From: Thermomicrobium roseum DSM 5159
GTDB taxonomy: Bacteria > Chloroflexota > Chloroflexia > Thermomicrobiales > Thermomicrobiaceae
Direction of reading: 5' to 3'
Assembly: GCF_000021685.1 (NCBI RefSeq)
Contig: NC_011959.1
Coordinates: 1,549,705-1,613,704 of the forward strand
Length of the DNA stretch: 64,000 nt
Shown here piece by piece: positions 15,833-24,183 of the stretch. Positions within the stretch are counted from its first letter, which is position 1; each line of letters starts with the position of its first letter. Position numbers and translations under genes: made by a program. The notes beneath the pieces were generated by a model. That model saw nothing but the letters and a program-made list of their open reading frames with translations. It was not told where the DNA came from and ran no database searches.

Positions 15833-17320
15833 TCAGGCACGCACGACGCGCAGCGTGGCCAGCGTCGGGTCGCTGGCACCGTTGAACCGCATCCCGGCCG
15901 CGCGCCCGGCCTGGAGGAACTCGACGACCTCCGGCCTGACCACCTCGCCCGGGGCCAGCACCGGGATCCCTGGCGGATACGGGGTGACCGGCTCGGCGGC
16001 GACGCGCCCCACCGCGTCAGCGAGCGGCACTCGCTCGGCTGGGGCGAAGAACGCCTCCCGCGGCGTCATCGCCTGGGGCGCGCCCGCCACGATCGGCCCG
16101 GTGGAGCGCAAGAGCGCCCGCACCGCACGCCGCCCGGCTGCGCAATCTGGCCGGGTGCGATCGGCCGCGAGCGCACGGAAGGCAGCGACCAGGGCCGCGA
16201 TCGTCTCCGGCGTGTCGCCGATCGTGATCAGGAAGACGACGCTCACCAGATCAGCCATCTCGGCCGCGATCCGGAAGTCGCGTCGAAGGATCCGCTTGAC
16301 CTCCAGACCGGTCAACCCGAACCCCTGCACGTCCACGACCAGCCGCGTCCGATCGAAGCCTGCTCCCGGCCGCCCAGCGACGATCTCCGGCCCGACGACC
16401 TCGAGCCCGGGGATCGCGGCCAGCTCCCGCCGGGCATGCTCGGCCAGCTCGAGTGTGCGCGCCAGGAGCTGCTCTCCTTCCAGCGCCAGCCGACGACGCG
16501 CCGCATCGAGCGATGCGTAGAGGAAAGCGGCCGGACTGGTCGTCTGCACCATCGCAGTCGCCGCGCGGAGCTGCGCCTGGTCCACCAGATTTCCCGCCAT
16601 GAGCAGGAGTGCGGTTTGCGTCAGCGACCCTGCCAGCTTGTGCAGGCTGGTCACCGCCAGGTCCGCACCCGACGGGATGGCCGCCGCGGGCAAGGCAGGA
16701 TGGAAGGGAAGATGCGGTCCCCACGCCTCGTCGACAAAGAGAGGGACACCGTGGGCATGGCAGAGCGCGGCGAGCTCCGCCGTGTCGCTCGTCACTCCGG
16801 TATACGTCGGGCTGACCAGCGCGACCGCCGTCGCGTCCGGCCACGCGGCGAGCGCCTGCGCGACCGACTCGGGCGGCAGGTCGAGCAAGATACCGGACTC
16901 CGGATGAACCGCTGGGACCACGTACACCGGTCGGGCACCGCTCAGCACCAGCCCGGCCAGGAGCGACTTGTGCATCGCCCGCGTCACGACGATCGGCTGG
17001 CCGGGTCGGCCAAGCGTCAAGAGCGCGGCCAGGTTGCCGGTGGTGCTCCCATTGACCAGGAAGACGGCGTCCCGGGCACCCCACAAGGCAGCCGCCAGGC
17101 GCTCGGCCGCAACCAGCGGATCGTGCTCCAGATGCGCATCGAAGGTACCGCCATCATGCGGAATGTCTAGCGCGAGCGCGCGCTCACCGAAGGCAGCCAC
17201 GAACTCCGGGGGTGCACCGCGTCCCTGCTTGTGCCCAGGCGTCGTGAAGGGAATCACGCACTCATCGACGTAGGCTAACCACTGTTCCAGATAGGGCGCC
17301 CGCTGTTGTTCCTCCGACAC
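15833..17320 (-). CDS. Orn/Lys/Arg decarboxylase family protein (SpeA-type)
   Basis: A 495-residue PLP fold-type I decarboxylase that forms a polyamine precursor or diamine. Visible are FTTPGHKQG (30-ish), NGSTTGNLA, ALVSPTYTGVTSD, VDEAWGPHLPFHP (Asp197) and the PLP lysine in SLHKLAGSLTQ (Lys228), then the small C-terminal domain with PYPPGIPVLAPGE. Length matches the short, Bacillus SpeA-like class, which includes arginine decarboxylases. Ornithine or lysine as substrate remains possible. The start is GTG at 17320 with GGAGGGCGGTGGA upstream. It is divergent from the acidic hypothetical protein gene and convergent with the PD-(D/E)XK-like gene. Confidence 0.88.
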   Translation of the reverse strand: MSEEQQRAPYLEQWLAYVDECVIPFTTPGHKQGRGAPPEFVAAFGERALALDIPHDGGTFDAHLEHDPLVAAERLAAALWGARDAVFLVNGSTTGNLAALLTLGRPGQPIVVTRAMHKSLLAGLVLSGARPVYVVPAVHPESGILLDLPPESVAQALAAWPDATAVALVSPTYTGVTSDTAELAALCHAHGVPLFVDEAWGPHLPFHPALPAAAIPSGADLAVTSLHKLAGSLTQTALLLMAGNLVDQAQLRAATAMVQTTSPAAFLYASLDAARRRLALEGEQLLARTLELAEHARRELAAIPGLEVVGPEIVAGRPGAGFDRTRLVVDVQGFGLTGLEVKRILRRDFRIAAEMADLVSVVFLITIGDTPETIAALVAAFRALAADRTRPDCAAGRRAVRALLRSTGPIVAGAPQAMTPREAFFAPAERVPLADAVGRVAAEPVTPYPPGIPVLAPGEVVRPEVVEFLQAGRAAGMRFNGASDPTLATLRVVRA

Positions 17321-17357
17321 TCCACCGCCCTCCGCGCTCCTGCCCACCGGATGGGTG

Positions 17358-17420
17358 AGTATACCCCCCGGGGCACGATCGCTGTGCCCTGTAGACAGGG
17401 GACGGAGACGCGTGCATAAT
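17358..17420. promoter_or_regulatory. Divergent promoter region with a small inverted repeat
   Basis: On the + strand TAGACA (17392-17397), 17 bp and CATAAT (17415-17420) precede the gene at 17469. On the - strand TATACT (17363-17358) is a possible -10 box for the decarboxylase, but its -35 is poor. Between them lies GGGCAC-N7-GTGCCC (17371-17389), a possible operator. Confidence 0.5.
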
Positions 17421-17468
17421 GGCAGTCGATACCGCTCCACGCGCTGCGTGGGAGAGACGGAGCGCGCC

Positions 17469-18251
17469 GTGGCAGAACAGCCGACCCGCGATCAGTTCCA
17501 ACCCGACGACGAGCTGTTCGAGGCGATCGAGCGCTTCCTGGCTGAGCAAGCCGCCGAGACGATCGATGCTGACCTGCGCCGGGCGCTCCTGGAAGCGCAA
17601 CGGTTCGTCGAACGCGACCTGCGACGCCGCCCCGAATACGACCGCCTGATCCAGGCGCTCGAACGCCTGATCGAGGACGAGTTTCCCGGCGCCTTCACCG
17701 CGCCCGTCCGCACGCGGCTGGCGGAGCTCTTATACCGCTACGGGCTGGCCCACTACTGGCTGGTGCAGGGGCGCGAATTCCCCGAGGCGCTCGCACCGGC
17801 CGAGGTCGAAGAAGGCGAGGAAGCGGTCGAGCCAGTCGAGGAAGCGCGCCCGCTGGTCATCTACGACGTCTGGTTCCCGCACGACATCGCGCTCGAGCGG
17901 GCGGACGATGGCTACTACCTGCACATCAGCGACGGTCGGATCGACCTCTCGCTCTACCTGGGGGAGGATCCCAACGAGCGGGGCGCGCTGGCTGATCTCA
18001 TCAGCCACTACCGCTACGCGCTGGCCCATGCCCCGCACGGCGAGCCGGCTGAGCCAAGCGACCGCCTCACGCCGGTGCTCACCGTCGAACTCGACTACAG
18101 CGGCTCCGAACTCGTCGAAGCCAACGACCACGTCGATGTCCTCTTCCTCGACCCGCAGGGCGAGCCGATCGTGCGGATGCACGCCCGCGCCGCCGAGCTC
18201 CGCCTGATCGTCGAAGAGCTGCAGACGATCGGGCGCGACGGCAGCTTCTGA
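17469..18251 (+). CDS. Acidic hypothetical protein, 260 aa
   Basis: GTG start. The N-terminal half is helical and charged (DELFEAIERFLAEQAAETIDADLRRALLEAQRFVERDL...PEYDRLIQALERLIEDEFPG). A Glu-rich linker (PAEVEEGEEAVEPVEEA) leads to a beta-rich half (YDVWFPHDIALERADDGYYLHISDGRIDLSLYLGED, DYSGSELVEANDHVDVLFLDPQGEPIVRMHARA). No signal peptide or membrane segment. I do not recognise the family. A consensus-like promoter stands about 50 bp upstream. Repeats follow directly downstream, so it is the last core gene before the accessory region. Confidence 0.75.
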   Translation: MAEQPTRDQFQPDDELFEAIERFLAEQAAETIDADLRRALLEAQRFVERDLRRRPEYDRLIQALERLIEDEFPGAFTAPVRTRLAELLYRYGLAHYWLVQGREFPEALAPAEVEEGEEAVEPVEEARPLVIYDVWFPHDIALERADDGYYLHISDGRIDLSLYLGEDPNERGALADLISHYRYALAHAPHGEPAEPSDRLTPVLTVELDYSGSELVEANDHVDVLFLDPQGEPIVRMHARAAELRLIVEELQTIGRDGSF

Positions 18252-18426
18252 GCGCGCCGACCGGTCACCACAGCACTGCCATCCGTGCCCCAGTCGATCC
18301 GACCACCAAAGCGACCATCCAGCCGGGGCGACACCTCCCGGCCTGCCGGGCCGGCTACACACTGGGCGCGCATGCGCCGTACCGTCGCGCACAAATCCCC
18401 GGCTGGGCATGTGCCGACACACCCGT

Positions 18427-18472
18427 GTCGGGGCGAGGCGGCGCCCCGCCCGCCACGCCTGTGGCGCGGCAA
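18427..18472 (+). repeat. Solo beta palindrome (unit 5), degenerate
   Basis: Foot GTCG instead of GTAG; the first stem is damaged (GGGCGAGGCGGCGCCCCGCCC); the second hairpin CCACGCC / GGCGCGG is imperfect. It lies 67 bp before a full unit. Confidence 0.7.
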
Positions 18473-18539
18473 TTCCGCGTGGCCGGCCGCGCGCACAACG
18501 ATCGGCAACCGCACCGCGGCGACCAACGGCGACGCATTC

Positions 18540-18693
18540 CCGGCCCTGCGGGCCGGCGGGTCAGGCAGCGCCTGACCCCTACAGGGCGGGGGCTGCCGCC
18601 CCACCGTGGTGCCCATGTGCCCGACCGGGGACGCACCACGCCACGTTTGTAGGGGCGAGGCGTGCCTCGCCCGCCGCGCCGCATGGCGCGGCA
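18540..18693 (+). repeat. Paired-palindrome unit 6
   Basis: Full alpha-core-beta unit with intact alpha hairpins and a core with GCCCATGTGCCCGACCGGGG. The beta loop is one base shorter (GAGGCGTGCCTC). From 18694 to 18947 I see no gene and no further repeat. Confidence 0.9.
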
Positions 18694-18947
18694 AAACAGC
18701 GGTATGTACCAGCGCCCCGTGACGGGCTTGTCACCCCGGCGATCGACGCACGGCGGCGGTGCGTGTGCCGGCTGCTGCGTGCCGGCCTCACCGGGCCAGA
18801 CGTCGGCCAACGCCTGACCCCCGCAGAACAAGAGCAGGAGCGGGAGGGGTGCGGGGCTGGCAGATCGAGCACGGTCGGCGCAACACCCGGGCGCGGGCGC
18901 GAACGGTCAAGCCCGCCCGGCGCCGCGCCGCCCACCGCGGCAGTGCC

Positions 18948-19595
18948 TCACGCCACGAGGCGGCGCAGGCGCGCCAGGCGACGGCGCACGGTGCGCGCAT
19001 CGATCCCCAGCGCCCGCGCCACCTCCCCCACCCCGTACCCGGCAGCCAGGAGCTGCGCCAGGCAGCGCGTCGACTCGTCCAGCCCGGCCAGGAGCTCGCA
19101 GGCAGCCAGCTCGCCCTCCACCGCCGCATCGGCCTCGCTGGTCGGACGACGATCGGTGGGCGACGCCGCCCGACCCGCCGCTGCGTCCCGCCGTCCAGGA
19201 GGGCGGCGACGCGGCAGCCCCTCGAAGCGCCGCAGCGCCGCCGCCAGCCGCCCGGGATAGTGCGCGAAGAGAAAGCCGGCAAAGCTCCCCCGCTCCGGCC
19301 AGTCGGTCACCAGCCCGCAGAAGACCAGAAACCCCTCGTGCCGCACGTCGTCCAGCTCCGCCAGTCGCACCCAGGGACGACTGGCCAACCGTTGCGCCAC
19401 CCGCTCGCAAAAGGGCTCCACCCGTGCCCAGAGCGCGTTGCGCGCAGCCGGGTCGTGCCGGGCCAGCCGCGCCAACCCGTCCAGATACCCCTCGGTCACC
19501 GGATCGAGCCGGAGCGGCAGCCCGCCCGCGCCCGCCGCTGTCCCCGCCCCGCTGGCTGCCCCACCGACCCGCTGCCGCTCCTGCCCGACGCTCAC
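18948..19595 (-). CDS. Phage-type sigma-70 family RNA polymerase sigma factor
   Basis: 215 residues. The N-terminal half has a region-2-like helical stretch (NALWARVEPFCERVAQRLASRPWVRLAELDDVRHEGFLVFCGLV, quoted only in part by its ends NALWARVEPF and HEGFLVF). The C-terminus is a helix-turn-helix: GYGVGEVARALGIDARTVRRRLARLR. An Arg/Pro-rich linker joins them. GTG start at 19595 with GGGGAAGGGG just upstream; the frame stays open to 19667 but that part overlaps the promoter. The gene follows the terminase gene in the same direction but has its own promoter with a LexA-like box. A role as late-gene activator of the phage-derived module is inferred from context. Confidence 0.75.
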   Translation of the reverse strand: MSVGQERQRVGGAASGAGTAAGAGGLPLRLDPVTEGYLDGLARLARHDPAARNALWARVEPFCERVAQRLASRPWVRLAELDDVRHEGFLVFCGLVTDWPERGSFAGFLFAHYPGRLAAALRRFEGLPRRRPPGRRDAAAGRAASPTDRRPTSEADAAVEGELAACELLAGLDESTRCLAQLLAAGYGVGEVARALGIDARTVRRRLARLRRLVA

Positions 19596-19623
19596 GCTTC
19601 GCCCCTTCCCCGAGCACCAATTC

Positions 19624-19637
19624 CGCACATATGTTCG
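19624..19637 (-). promoter_or_regulatory. LexA/SOS-like box at the sigma-factor promoter
   Basis: On the minus strand CGAACATATGTGCG, one mismatch from the CGAAC-N4-GTTCG operator used by LexA in Bacillus and actinobacteria. It starts one base after the -10 box and so covers the expected transcription start. LexA binding is inferred from the match. Confidence 0.55.
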
Positions 19638-19638
19638 T

Positions 19639-19667
19639 ATTCTACGCGCGGACAGGGGTGCCGTCAA
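19639..19667 (-). promoter_or_regulatory. Consensus promoter of the sigma-factor gene
   Basis: Read on the minus strand: TTGACG (19667-19662), exactly 17 bp, TAGAAT (19644-19639). The GTG start at 19595 is about 37 bp downstream of the expected start point. It lies between the stop of the terminase gene and the sigma gene. Confidence 0.7.
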
Positions 19668-19701
19668 GCCCCGCGCCGCGCAGCGCGGCCAATCCCACCG
19701 C

Positions 19702-21171
19702 TCAGCGACCGCGCGCGACGCGCGGCCGCCAGTCCTCCTCGTCCAGGAGCGCGCTCAGCGCTGCGCTCACCGCCAGGTCGTCGTGCGGCTCGCCCCACCA
19801 GCGCAGCAGCCGCCCCGGCCCGGGCGCGACCACCGACCGCAGGCTGGCCAGCTCGGCCAGGAACGCCTCACCGAGCGCCGCCAGTTCCCCCGGCGTCGCC
19901 GCGTCGACCGCGTAGTCCCGGTACCGCCCGCTCTCCACCAGCCCGACGAACGCCCAGCCCAGCTCCGACTTCACCCGCGGCGAGAAGACGACCCGCCGCA
20001 CCCGCTCCCCCAGCGCGTGCTCGAGGAAGGCCGCCAGCCCTGCCCCCACGCCGCTCGCGTCGACGACCACCCGCTCGGCCCGCCAGGCGCGCGCCAACTG
20101 CACCAGCGCCTCGTGCTGCCGCACCTGCCGCGCGCCCACCCAGCGCGCCCGCCAGACCGCCTCGTAGCGCGGCAGCGTTCCCGGCACCACTCGCACCACC
20201 GTCAGCGCGGTCGCGTCGCGCCGGGCCCCGGGATCGTCGCGCAGCTCCCCAGCGCTCGCCTCGTCCTCCCCCGCCACGTCGACCGTGAGCGCGTAGCGCT
20301 CGCCCGGGCGGGGCGCCAGGAGCGCCGGGTGGTCGCCGCGCACCAGCGCCAGCCGCTCCGGCGGGAAGAGCCGACCCTCCCCAGCCAGCTCCTCCAGGCC
20401 ATACTCGGTGCGGACGAACGGATGCCCGGCCCCCAGTTGCGCCATCCGCTCGCGGACGTGGTCGCCGTAGGCCGGCAGTTCCGCTGCCACTGTCGTCCAG
20501 GGTACCCGCCAGACCCGCTGCTGCCCGTCCTGCCGCTCGAGCGCGGTGAGATACCGCAGCTCGCGGGCCAGCAGCGAGTCGCTCCCCCAGGGCGTCCCCA
20601 GGTAGAGCGCCGGTGCGCCGGTCGAGGCGGCCATCGGCGCGAAGGCGCTGTCCCAGCGGTCCGGCGCGATGTCCTGCGCCTCGTTGGCGACCAGGAGCAG
20701 CGAGGCGGTCAGTCCCCGCACGTTGGCACTCGGCCCGGCCGACGCGTAGCGCACCACCGCGCGCCCCAGCGCCACCCGCGCGCCCGCTACCTCGGGCGCG
20801 AGCCCCAACCCGGCCAGGAGCGCCGCCAGCCGCGGTGCAGCCAGCACCGCCAGCAGCCGCTCGCGGGCCAGCGCGCCCTGTGGCCGCCAGGAGGGGAGCG
20901 CCACCACCACCTCGCCGCCCCGGCGGTGGAAGCGCAGGAGGAGCCAGGCCAGGAACTGGGCCAGCGCCTCGTCCTTGCCCGACTGCCGGCTGAAGAGCCA
21001 GAGCTGGGCGTGCGGCCCGCTGCGGTCACCGCGGGCGCGGGCCAGCACCATCGCCGCAGCCGCGACGACCGGCCCCGCTTGGTAGCCGCGCAGCGCGCGC
21101 TCCGGCAGGAGCAGGCGCGAGCAGGCGAGCGGGTCGGCCAGCACCCGGCGCAGGAGCGCCCGGCCCGTCAT
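19702..21171 (-). CDS. Phage terminase large subunit-like protein
   Basis: A 489-residue protein with both TerL domains. The ATPase half has the arginine-preceded Walker A variant SRQSGKDE (61-68) and a Walker B-like LLLVANEAQDI (158-168), with NE in place of the usual DE. The nuclease half has LTVDVAGEDE, VVVDASGVG and HDDLAVSAAL, the three acidic motifs of the RNase H-like fold. TerL packages DNA into a procapsid through the portal. The start ATG overlaps the stop of the holin-like gene (ATGA), so the two are translationally coupled. No small terminase, protease, capsid or tail gene is seen nearby. The protein appears full length, not decayed. Confidence 0.85.
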   Translation of the reverse strand: MTGRALLRRVLADPLACSRLLLPERALRGYQAGPVVAAAAMVLARARGDRSGPHAQLWLFSRQSGKDEALAQFLAWLLLRFHRRGGEVVVALPSWRPQGALARERLLAVLAAPRLAALLAGLGLAPEVAGARVALGRAVVRYASAGPSANVRGLTASLLLVANEAQDIAPDRWDSAFAPMAASTGAPALYLGTPWGSDSLLARELRYLTALERQDGQQRVWRVPWTTVAAELPAYGDHVRERMAQLGAGHPFVRTEYGLEELAGEGRLFPPERLALVRGDHPALLAPRPGERYALTVDVAGEDEASAGELRDDPGARRDATALTVVRVVPGTLPRYEAVWRARWVGARQVRQHEALVQLARAWRAERVVVDASGVGAGLAAFLEHALGERVRRVVFSPRVKSELGWAFVGLVESGRYRDYAVDAATPGELAALGEAFLAELASLRSVVAPGPGRLLRWWGEPHDDLAVSAALSALLDEEDWRPRVARGR

Positions 21172-21464
21172 CCCCGTTCAGCGCCCAGCTCGCGCCGCAG
21201 GAAGCGGGCGGTCTCGTAGGCGCCGCTCGCTCCCAGTGCCAAGAGCAGCGTGGCCACCGCCCAGCGGGCGAAGGGCGCGAGCTGCGGCACCACCGGCGCC
21301 GCCTCGGCCAGCGCCGCGACGAGGCCGGCCGCGACCAGGGTCGCCAGCGGCGCGTAGCGGGTGGGGAGTCCAGCGCGCTTGGCCGCCTCCACCAGGAGCG
21401 GCACCAGCACCACCGCCGGCACCCCGGCCACCGCGAGCGTTTCGGTGAAGAGCGGTTCGTCCAT
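21168..21464 (-). CDS. Small two-TM protein, holin-like
   Basis: 98 residues: DEPLFTETLAVAGVPAVVLVPLLVEAAKRAGLP, then two further hydrophobic stretches (about 37-57 and 66-82) and a charged C-terminus (RFLRRELGAERG). Length, topology and position in a phage-type cluster resemble holins, which open the inner membrane for lysis; no lysin gene is adjacent. The ATG at 21464 has a near-perfect AAAGGAGG site. It is directly coupled to the terminase gene and separated from the portal gene by the tandem repeat array. The holin call is an inference from context and size. Confidence 0.6.
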   Translation of the reverse strand: MDEPLFTETLAVAGVPAVVLVPLLVEAAKRAGLPTRYAPLATLVAAGLVAALAEAAPVVPQLAPFARWAVATLLLALGASGAYETARFLRRELGAERG

Positions 21465-21592
21465 CGATACCTCCTTTCTGGGAACGAGAACGATGCGCCC
21501 CGGGGCAACGCCCCGGACTGAATCCGCGAGCCCCATGTGGGGGACTGGATGGCGCGGCTGGGCGAGGCAGCGCGGCCGGCCACGCTGCACTA

Positions 21593-21743
21593 CCGCGCCG
21601 TCCGGCGCGGCCGGGCGAGGCCGCGCCTCGCCCCTACAGGGGTACGGCGAAGCATCCCCGGTCGGGCAACGGTGCGCCACGGATCGCCGCAACCGCCATG
21701 TAGGGGTCAGGCGCTGCCTGACCCGTCCGGCCCGCAGGGCCGG
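21593..21743 (-). repeat. Paired-palindrome unit 7 (array copy 1)
   Basis: First full unit of a tandem array in the opposite orientation (beta, core, alpha on the + strand). Core shares GCATCCCCGGTCGGGCA with the reverse complement of the other clusters. A broken beta arm lies just before it (about 21558-21575). Confidence 0.9.
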
Positions 21744-21814
21744 TATATCACCGCGCACGCCGATCGCGGGTCGGTCGGGATCATCGCCGCACCCTGGCAC
21801 GCGACCCGCACGTG

Positions 21815-21968
21815 CCCGCGCCGTCCGGCGCGGGCGGGCGAGGCGGCGCCTCGCCCCTACAACGTGGAACAATCCATCCCCGGTCGGGCATTGGTGTTTG
21901 ACGGTGGGGCGCTCACCACCCTGATGTAGGGGTCAGGCGCTGCCTGACCCGCCGGCCCACCGGGCCGG
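21815..21968 (-). repeat. Paired-palindrome unit 8 (array copy 2)
   Basis: Full unit, 222 bp after copy 1. All four hairpins are intact; CTAC and GTAG feet both present. Confidence 0.92.
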
Positions 21969-22039
21969 CAGATCACCGGGGACGCCCGTCGGCGGTCGGT
22001 CGTGATCATCGCCGCATGGCGGGATGGGACGCGCATGTG

Positions 22040-22192
22040 CCGCGCCTCTGGCGCGGGCGGGCGAGGCCGCGCCTCGCCCCTACACCGTGGGCCAACCCAT
22101 CCCCGGTCGGGTATTGGTGTCTGGCGGTGGGGCGCTCACCACCCGCATGTAGGGGTCAGGCGCTGCCTGACCCGCCGGCCTGCCAGGGCCGG
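22040..22192 (-). repeat. Paired-palindrome unit 9 (array copy 3)
   Basis: Full unit, 225 bp after copy 2. The linker between units again contains a TCGGTCG.GATCATCGCCGC-like sequence shared with the neighbouring linkers. Confidence 0.92.
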
Positions 22193-22263
22193 CAGACCAC
22201 CACCGGCGTCCGACGGCGGTCGGTGTTGATGATCAACGCATGCCGGGATGCGACCTGCATGTG

Positions 22264-22418
22264 CCGCGCCATGCGGCGCGGGCGGGCGAGGCAGCGCCTC
22301 GCCCCTACAACGTGGGACAATCCATCCCCGGTCGGGCATTGGTGGTTGGCGGTGGGGCGCTCACCACCCTGATGTAGGGGTCAGGCGGTGCCTGACCCGT
22401 CCGGCCCGCCAGGGCCGG
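22264..22418 (-). repeat. Paired-palindrome unit 10 (array copy 4)
   Basis: Full unit, 224 bp after copy 3, with nearly the same core as copy 2 (ATCCCCGGTCGGGCATTGGT). Confidence 0.92.
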
Positions 22419-22489
22419 GAATTTCCCGCCGATCGATGCCGCGGTGCCATTGCCAACCACCGTGTGGGGGACCCAGCACGGTGCACTGC

Positions 22490-22563
22490 CCCCCGTGCGG
22501 CGCGGGCGGGCGCGGCGCTGCCTCGCCCCGACAACGTGGCGCGGTGCATCCCCGGTCGTGGGT
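22490..22563 (-). repeat. Paired-palindrome unit 11 (array copy 5, beta half only)
   Basis: Starts 226 bp after copy 4. The beta stem is damaged (GGGCGCGGC) and the foot is CGAC. The alpha half is gone; the portal gene ends 68 bp further on. Confidence 0.75.
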
Positions 22564-22630
22564 TCCCGCACCGCGGTCGGGCGCGTCCGCCGTGTCGGCG
22601 GTGTCGCGCGCACTCCGCCCATCGCCCGGC

Positions 22631-23920
22631 TCACCCGCCCAGCCCGGCGGCGCGCTCGGCCGCCACCCGCGCCAGCTCCGCCTCGGGGTCGAGCGACCCC
22701 AGCTCGCGTGCCGCCGTCAGGCGCGAGCGGATGCCCGCCGCCACCAACCCGACCTGCACCCGCACCGCCCGCTCCTCGTCCACCGGCAGGAGCGGCCCCC
22801 AGACGACCTCCACCCCGCGCGCGCCGCCGAACGACTCGCCCCCCAGCCGCTCGGCCAAATCGAGCACCCGCTGGGCGCGCTGCCGGAGCGCCCGCTCCCA
22901 GCTCCGCCGCTTGCGCTCCACCTTGTGCACCAGCGGCTGCAGCTCCAGCTCCAGCGCCGCACCGGAGAGGTCGCGCCCGTGGTCGCCGAAGGCGGCCCGC
23001 GGCACCTCGGCCAGGTCGTGCAGCACCTGGAAGAGCAGCCGCACGTACTCCAGGTGCAGCGCCACGCCCCCACCGGAGAGCATGTCCAAGAGGTACGCCC
23101 GGCTCCCCTCCGGCAGCTCCCAGACTGCCCCCTCCTCCGCCCGGATCCCCTCGCTGGCCGTCACGTTCTCCAGCACGACGATCGGGTTGCCGGAGACCTG
23201 CAGGATGCGCGAGAGCACCGTCAGCCGCCGGTTCAGCTCCCGGCAGACGTCGAGCAGGTCAGCCAGGTCGCTCTCCCCCCAGGGGCCACCGGGCGCCGGG
23301 CTGTTGGGGACGAGGACGTAGGGAATCCAGCCGTAGGGGTTGGCATCGTCGTGCACCGTCTCCCCGGCGACGAGCAGCCGGTAGCGTTCGGCCGTCCACT
23401 CCTCGCGCACCGTCACCCACCCCTCCGGCCCCAGCCGGGGCAGGCGCAGCCCGAAGACCGCCTCCAGCGCGGCGGGCTCGAGCGGGTACTCGTGGGCCAC
23501 CGCCACCACCTCGCGCGCATCGTCCGGCCGGGTGGCCGCGACCAGCTGCGCGGGATCGATCGGCGTGACGCGCGGCCGGCGCCGGGCGGCATCCCAGGTC
23601 ACCTTGAAGGCCGCATCCCCCAGCACGGCGGCATCGAGCGCCGCCGCGTCGTCCAGCCCGGCCCAGTCGTCCTCGCGTGCCAGGCGCGCCAGGTACCGCT
23701 CGGCCGCCGCCGACTCGGGCACGCTGTAGCGCACCGGGCGGGAGAACAGCACGCTGGTCACCTTGCGCACCAGGGCGCGCGCGTAGTTGAGCGTCAGGCG
23801 CGTCTCGCCGGGGCGCGGGCGGTCCGTCCACTGCCGCCCCTCCCAAAAGGCCAGGTAGTCGCGGTAGCGCGCCCAGCGGGCGCGGTCGGCTGCGCTCGGC
23901 TCGAGCCGCGGGATGCTCAC
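22631..23920 (-). CDS. Phage portal protein (SPP1 Gp6-like)
   Basis: 429 residues. The dodecameric portal is the DNA entry gate of tailed phages and docks the terminase. Family hallmarks are RYRDYLAFWEGRQW, LNYARALVRKVTSVLFSRPV, DAAFKVTWD, DPAQLVAATRPDD, NPYGWIPYVLVPNSP, GESDLADLLDVCRELNRRL and the late LSGAALELELQPLVHKVERKRRSWERAL helix. GTG start at 23920 behind GGGAGGGCGG; an upstream in-frame extension lacks a site. The protein looks complete. It is the first gene of the minus-strand module, followed by the repeat array, the holin-like gene, the terminase and the sigma factor. No capsid gene follows, unlike in a phage. Confidence 0.85.
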   Translation of the reverse strand: MSIPRLEPSAADRARWARYRDYLAFWEGRQWTDRPRPGETRLTLNYARALVRKVTSVLFSRPVRYSVPESAAAERYLARLAREDDWAGLDDAAALDAAVLGDAAFKVTWDAARRRPRVTPIDPAQLVAATRPDDAREVVAVAHEYPLEPAALEAVFGLRLPRLGPEGWVTVREEWTAERYRLLVAGETVHDDANPYGWIPYVLVPNSPAPGGPWGESDLADLLDVCRELNRRLTVLSRILQVSGNPIVVLENVTASEGIRAEEGAVWELPEGSRAYLLDMLSGGGVALHLEYVRLLFQVLHDLAEVPRAAFGDHGRDLSGAALELELQPLVHKVERKRRSWERALRQRAQRVLDLAERLGGESFGGARGVEVVWGPLLPVDEERAVRVQVGLVAAGIRSRLTAARELGSLDPEAELARVAAERAAGLGG

Positions 23921-24154
23921 CGCCGCCCTCCCTTCCTCTGGCGCGCGACCGGCCCCCGGCCGCGCGACCCCTCCATGAAGGGACACAGCGCGAGCGAACC
24001 GAAAGCGGACACCGGACTCGGGCAGCCGTCCGGCCGCAACCGGTCCGGGGTACAGCAGGAAACCGGCCGGCACAACGGGCGCGCTGGCTCAGTCCCCGCC
24101 GCGCTGGGCAGCACGCCAGGCGCGCGACCGCTCGCGGCTGCAGCAGGCCAGCCC

Positions 24155-24183
24155 TTGCATGTCCGTCGAACGTCGGATATAAT
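24155..24183 (+). promoter_or_regulatory. Consensus promoter of the subtilisin gene
   Basis: TTGCAT (24155-24160), 17 bp, TATAAT (24178-24183). This is the strongest promoter match in the window. Transcription would start near 24190, giving a leader of about 250 nt before the ATG at 24439. Confidence 0.7.

Noticed and set aside
15806..17170. Long + strand frame opposite the decarboxylase gene
   Set aside because: Shadow of the PLP decarboxylase; composition is Arg/Pro/His-rich with no domain.
18759..21219. Long + strand frames across the sigma and terminase genes
   Set aside because: Pro/Arg/Ala-rich antisense shadows of recognisable minus-strand genes.
21593..22563. CRISPR array
   Set aside because: Period of about 224 bp, palindromic units with related linkers and no cas genes; not a CRISPR structure.
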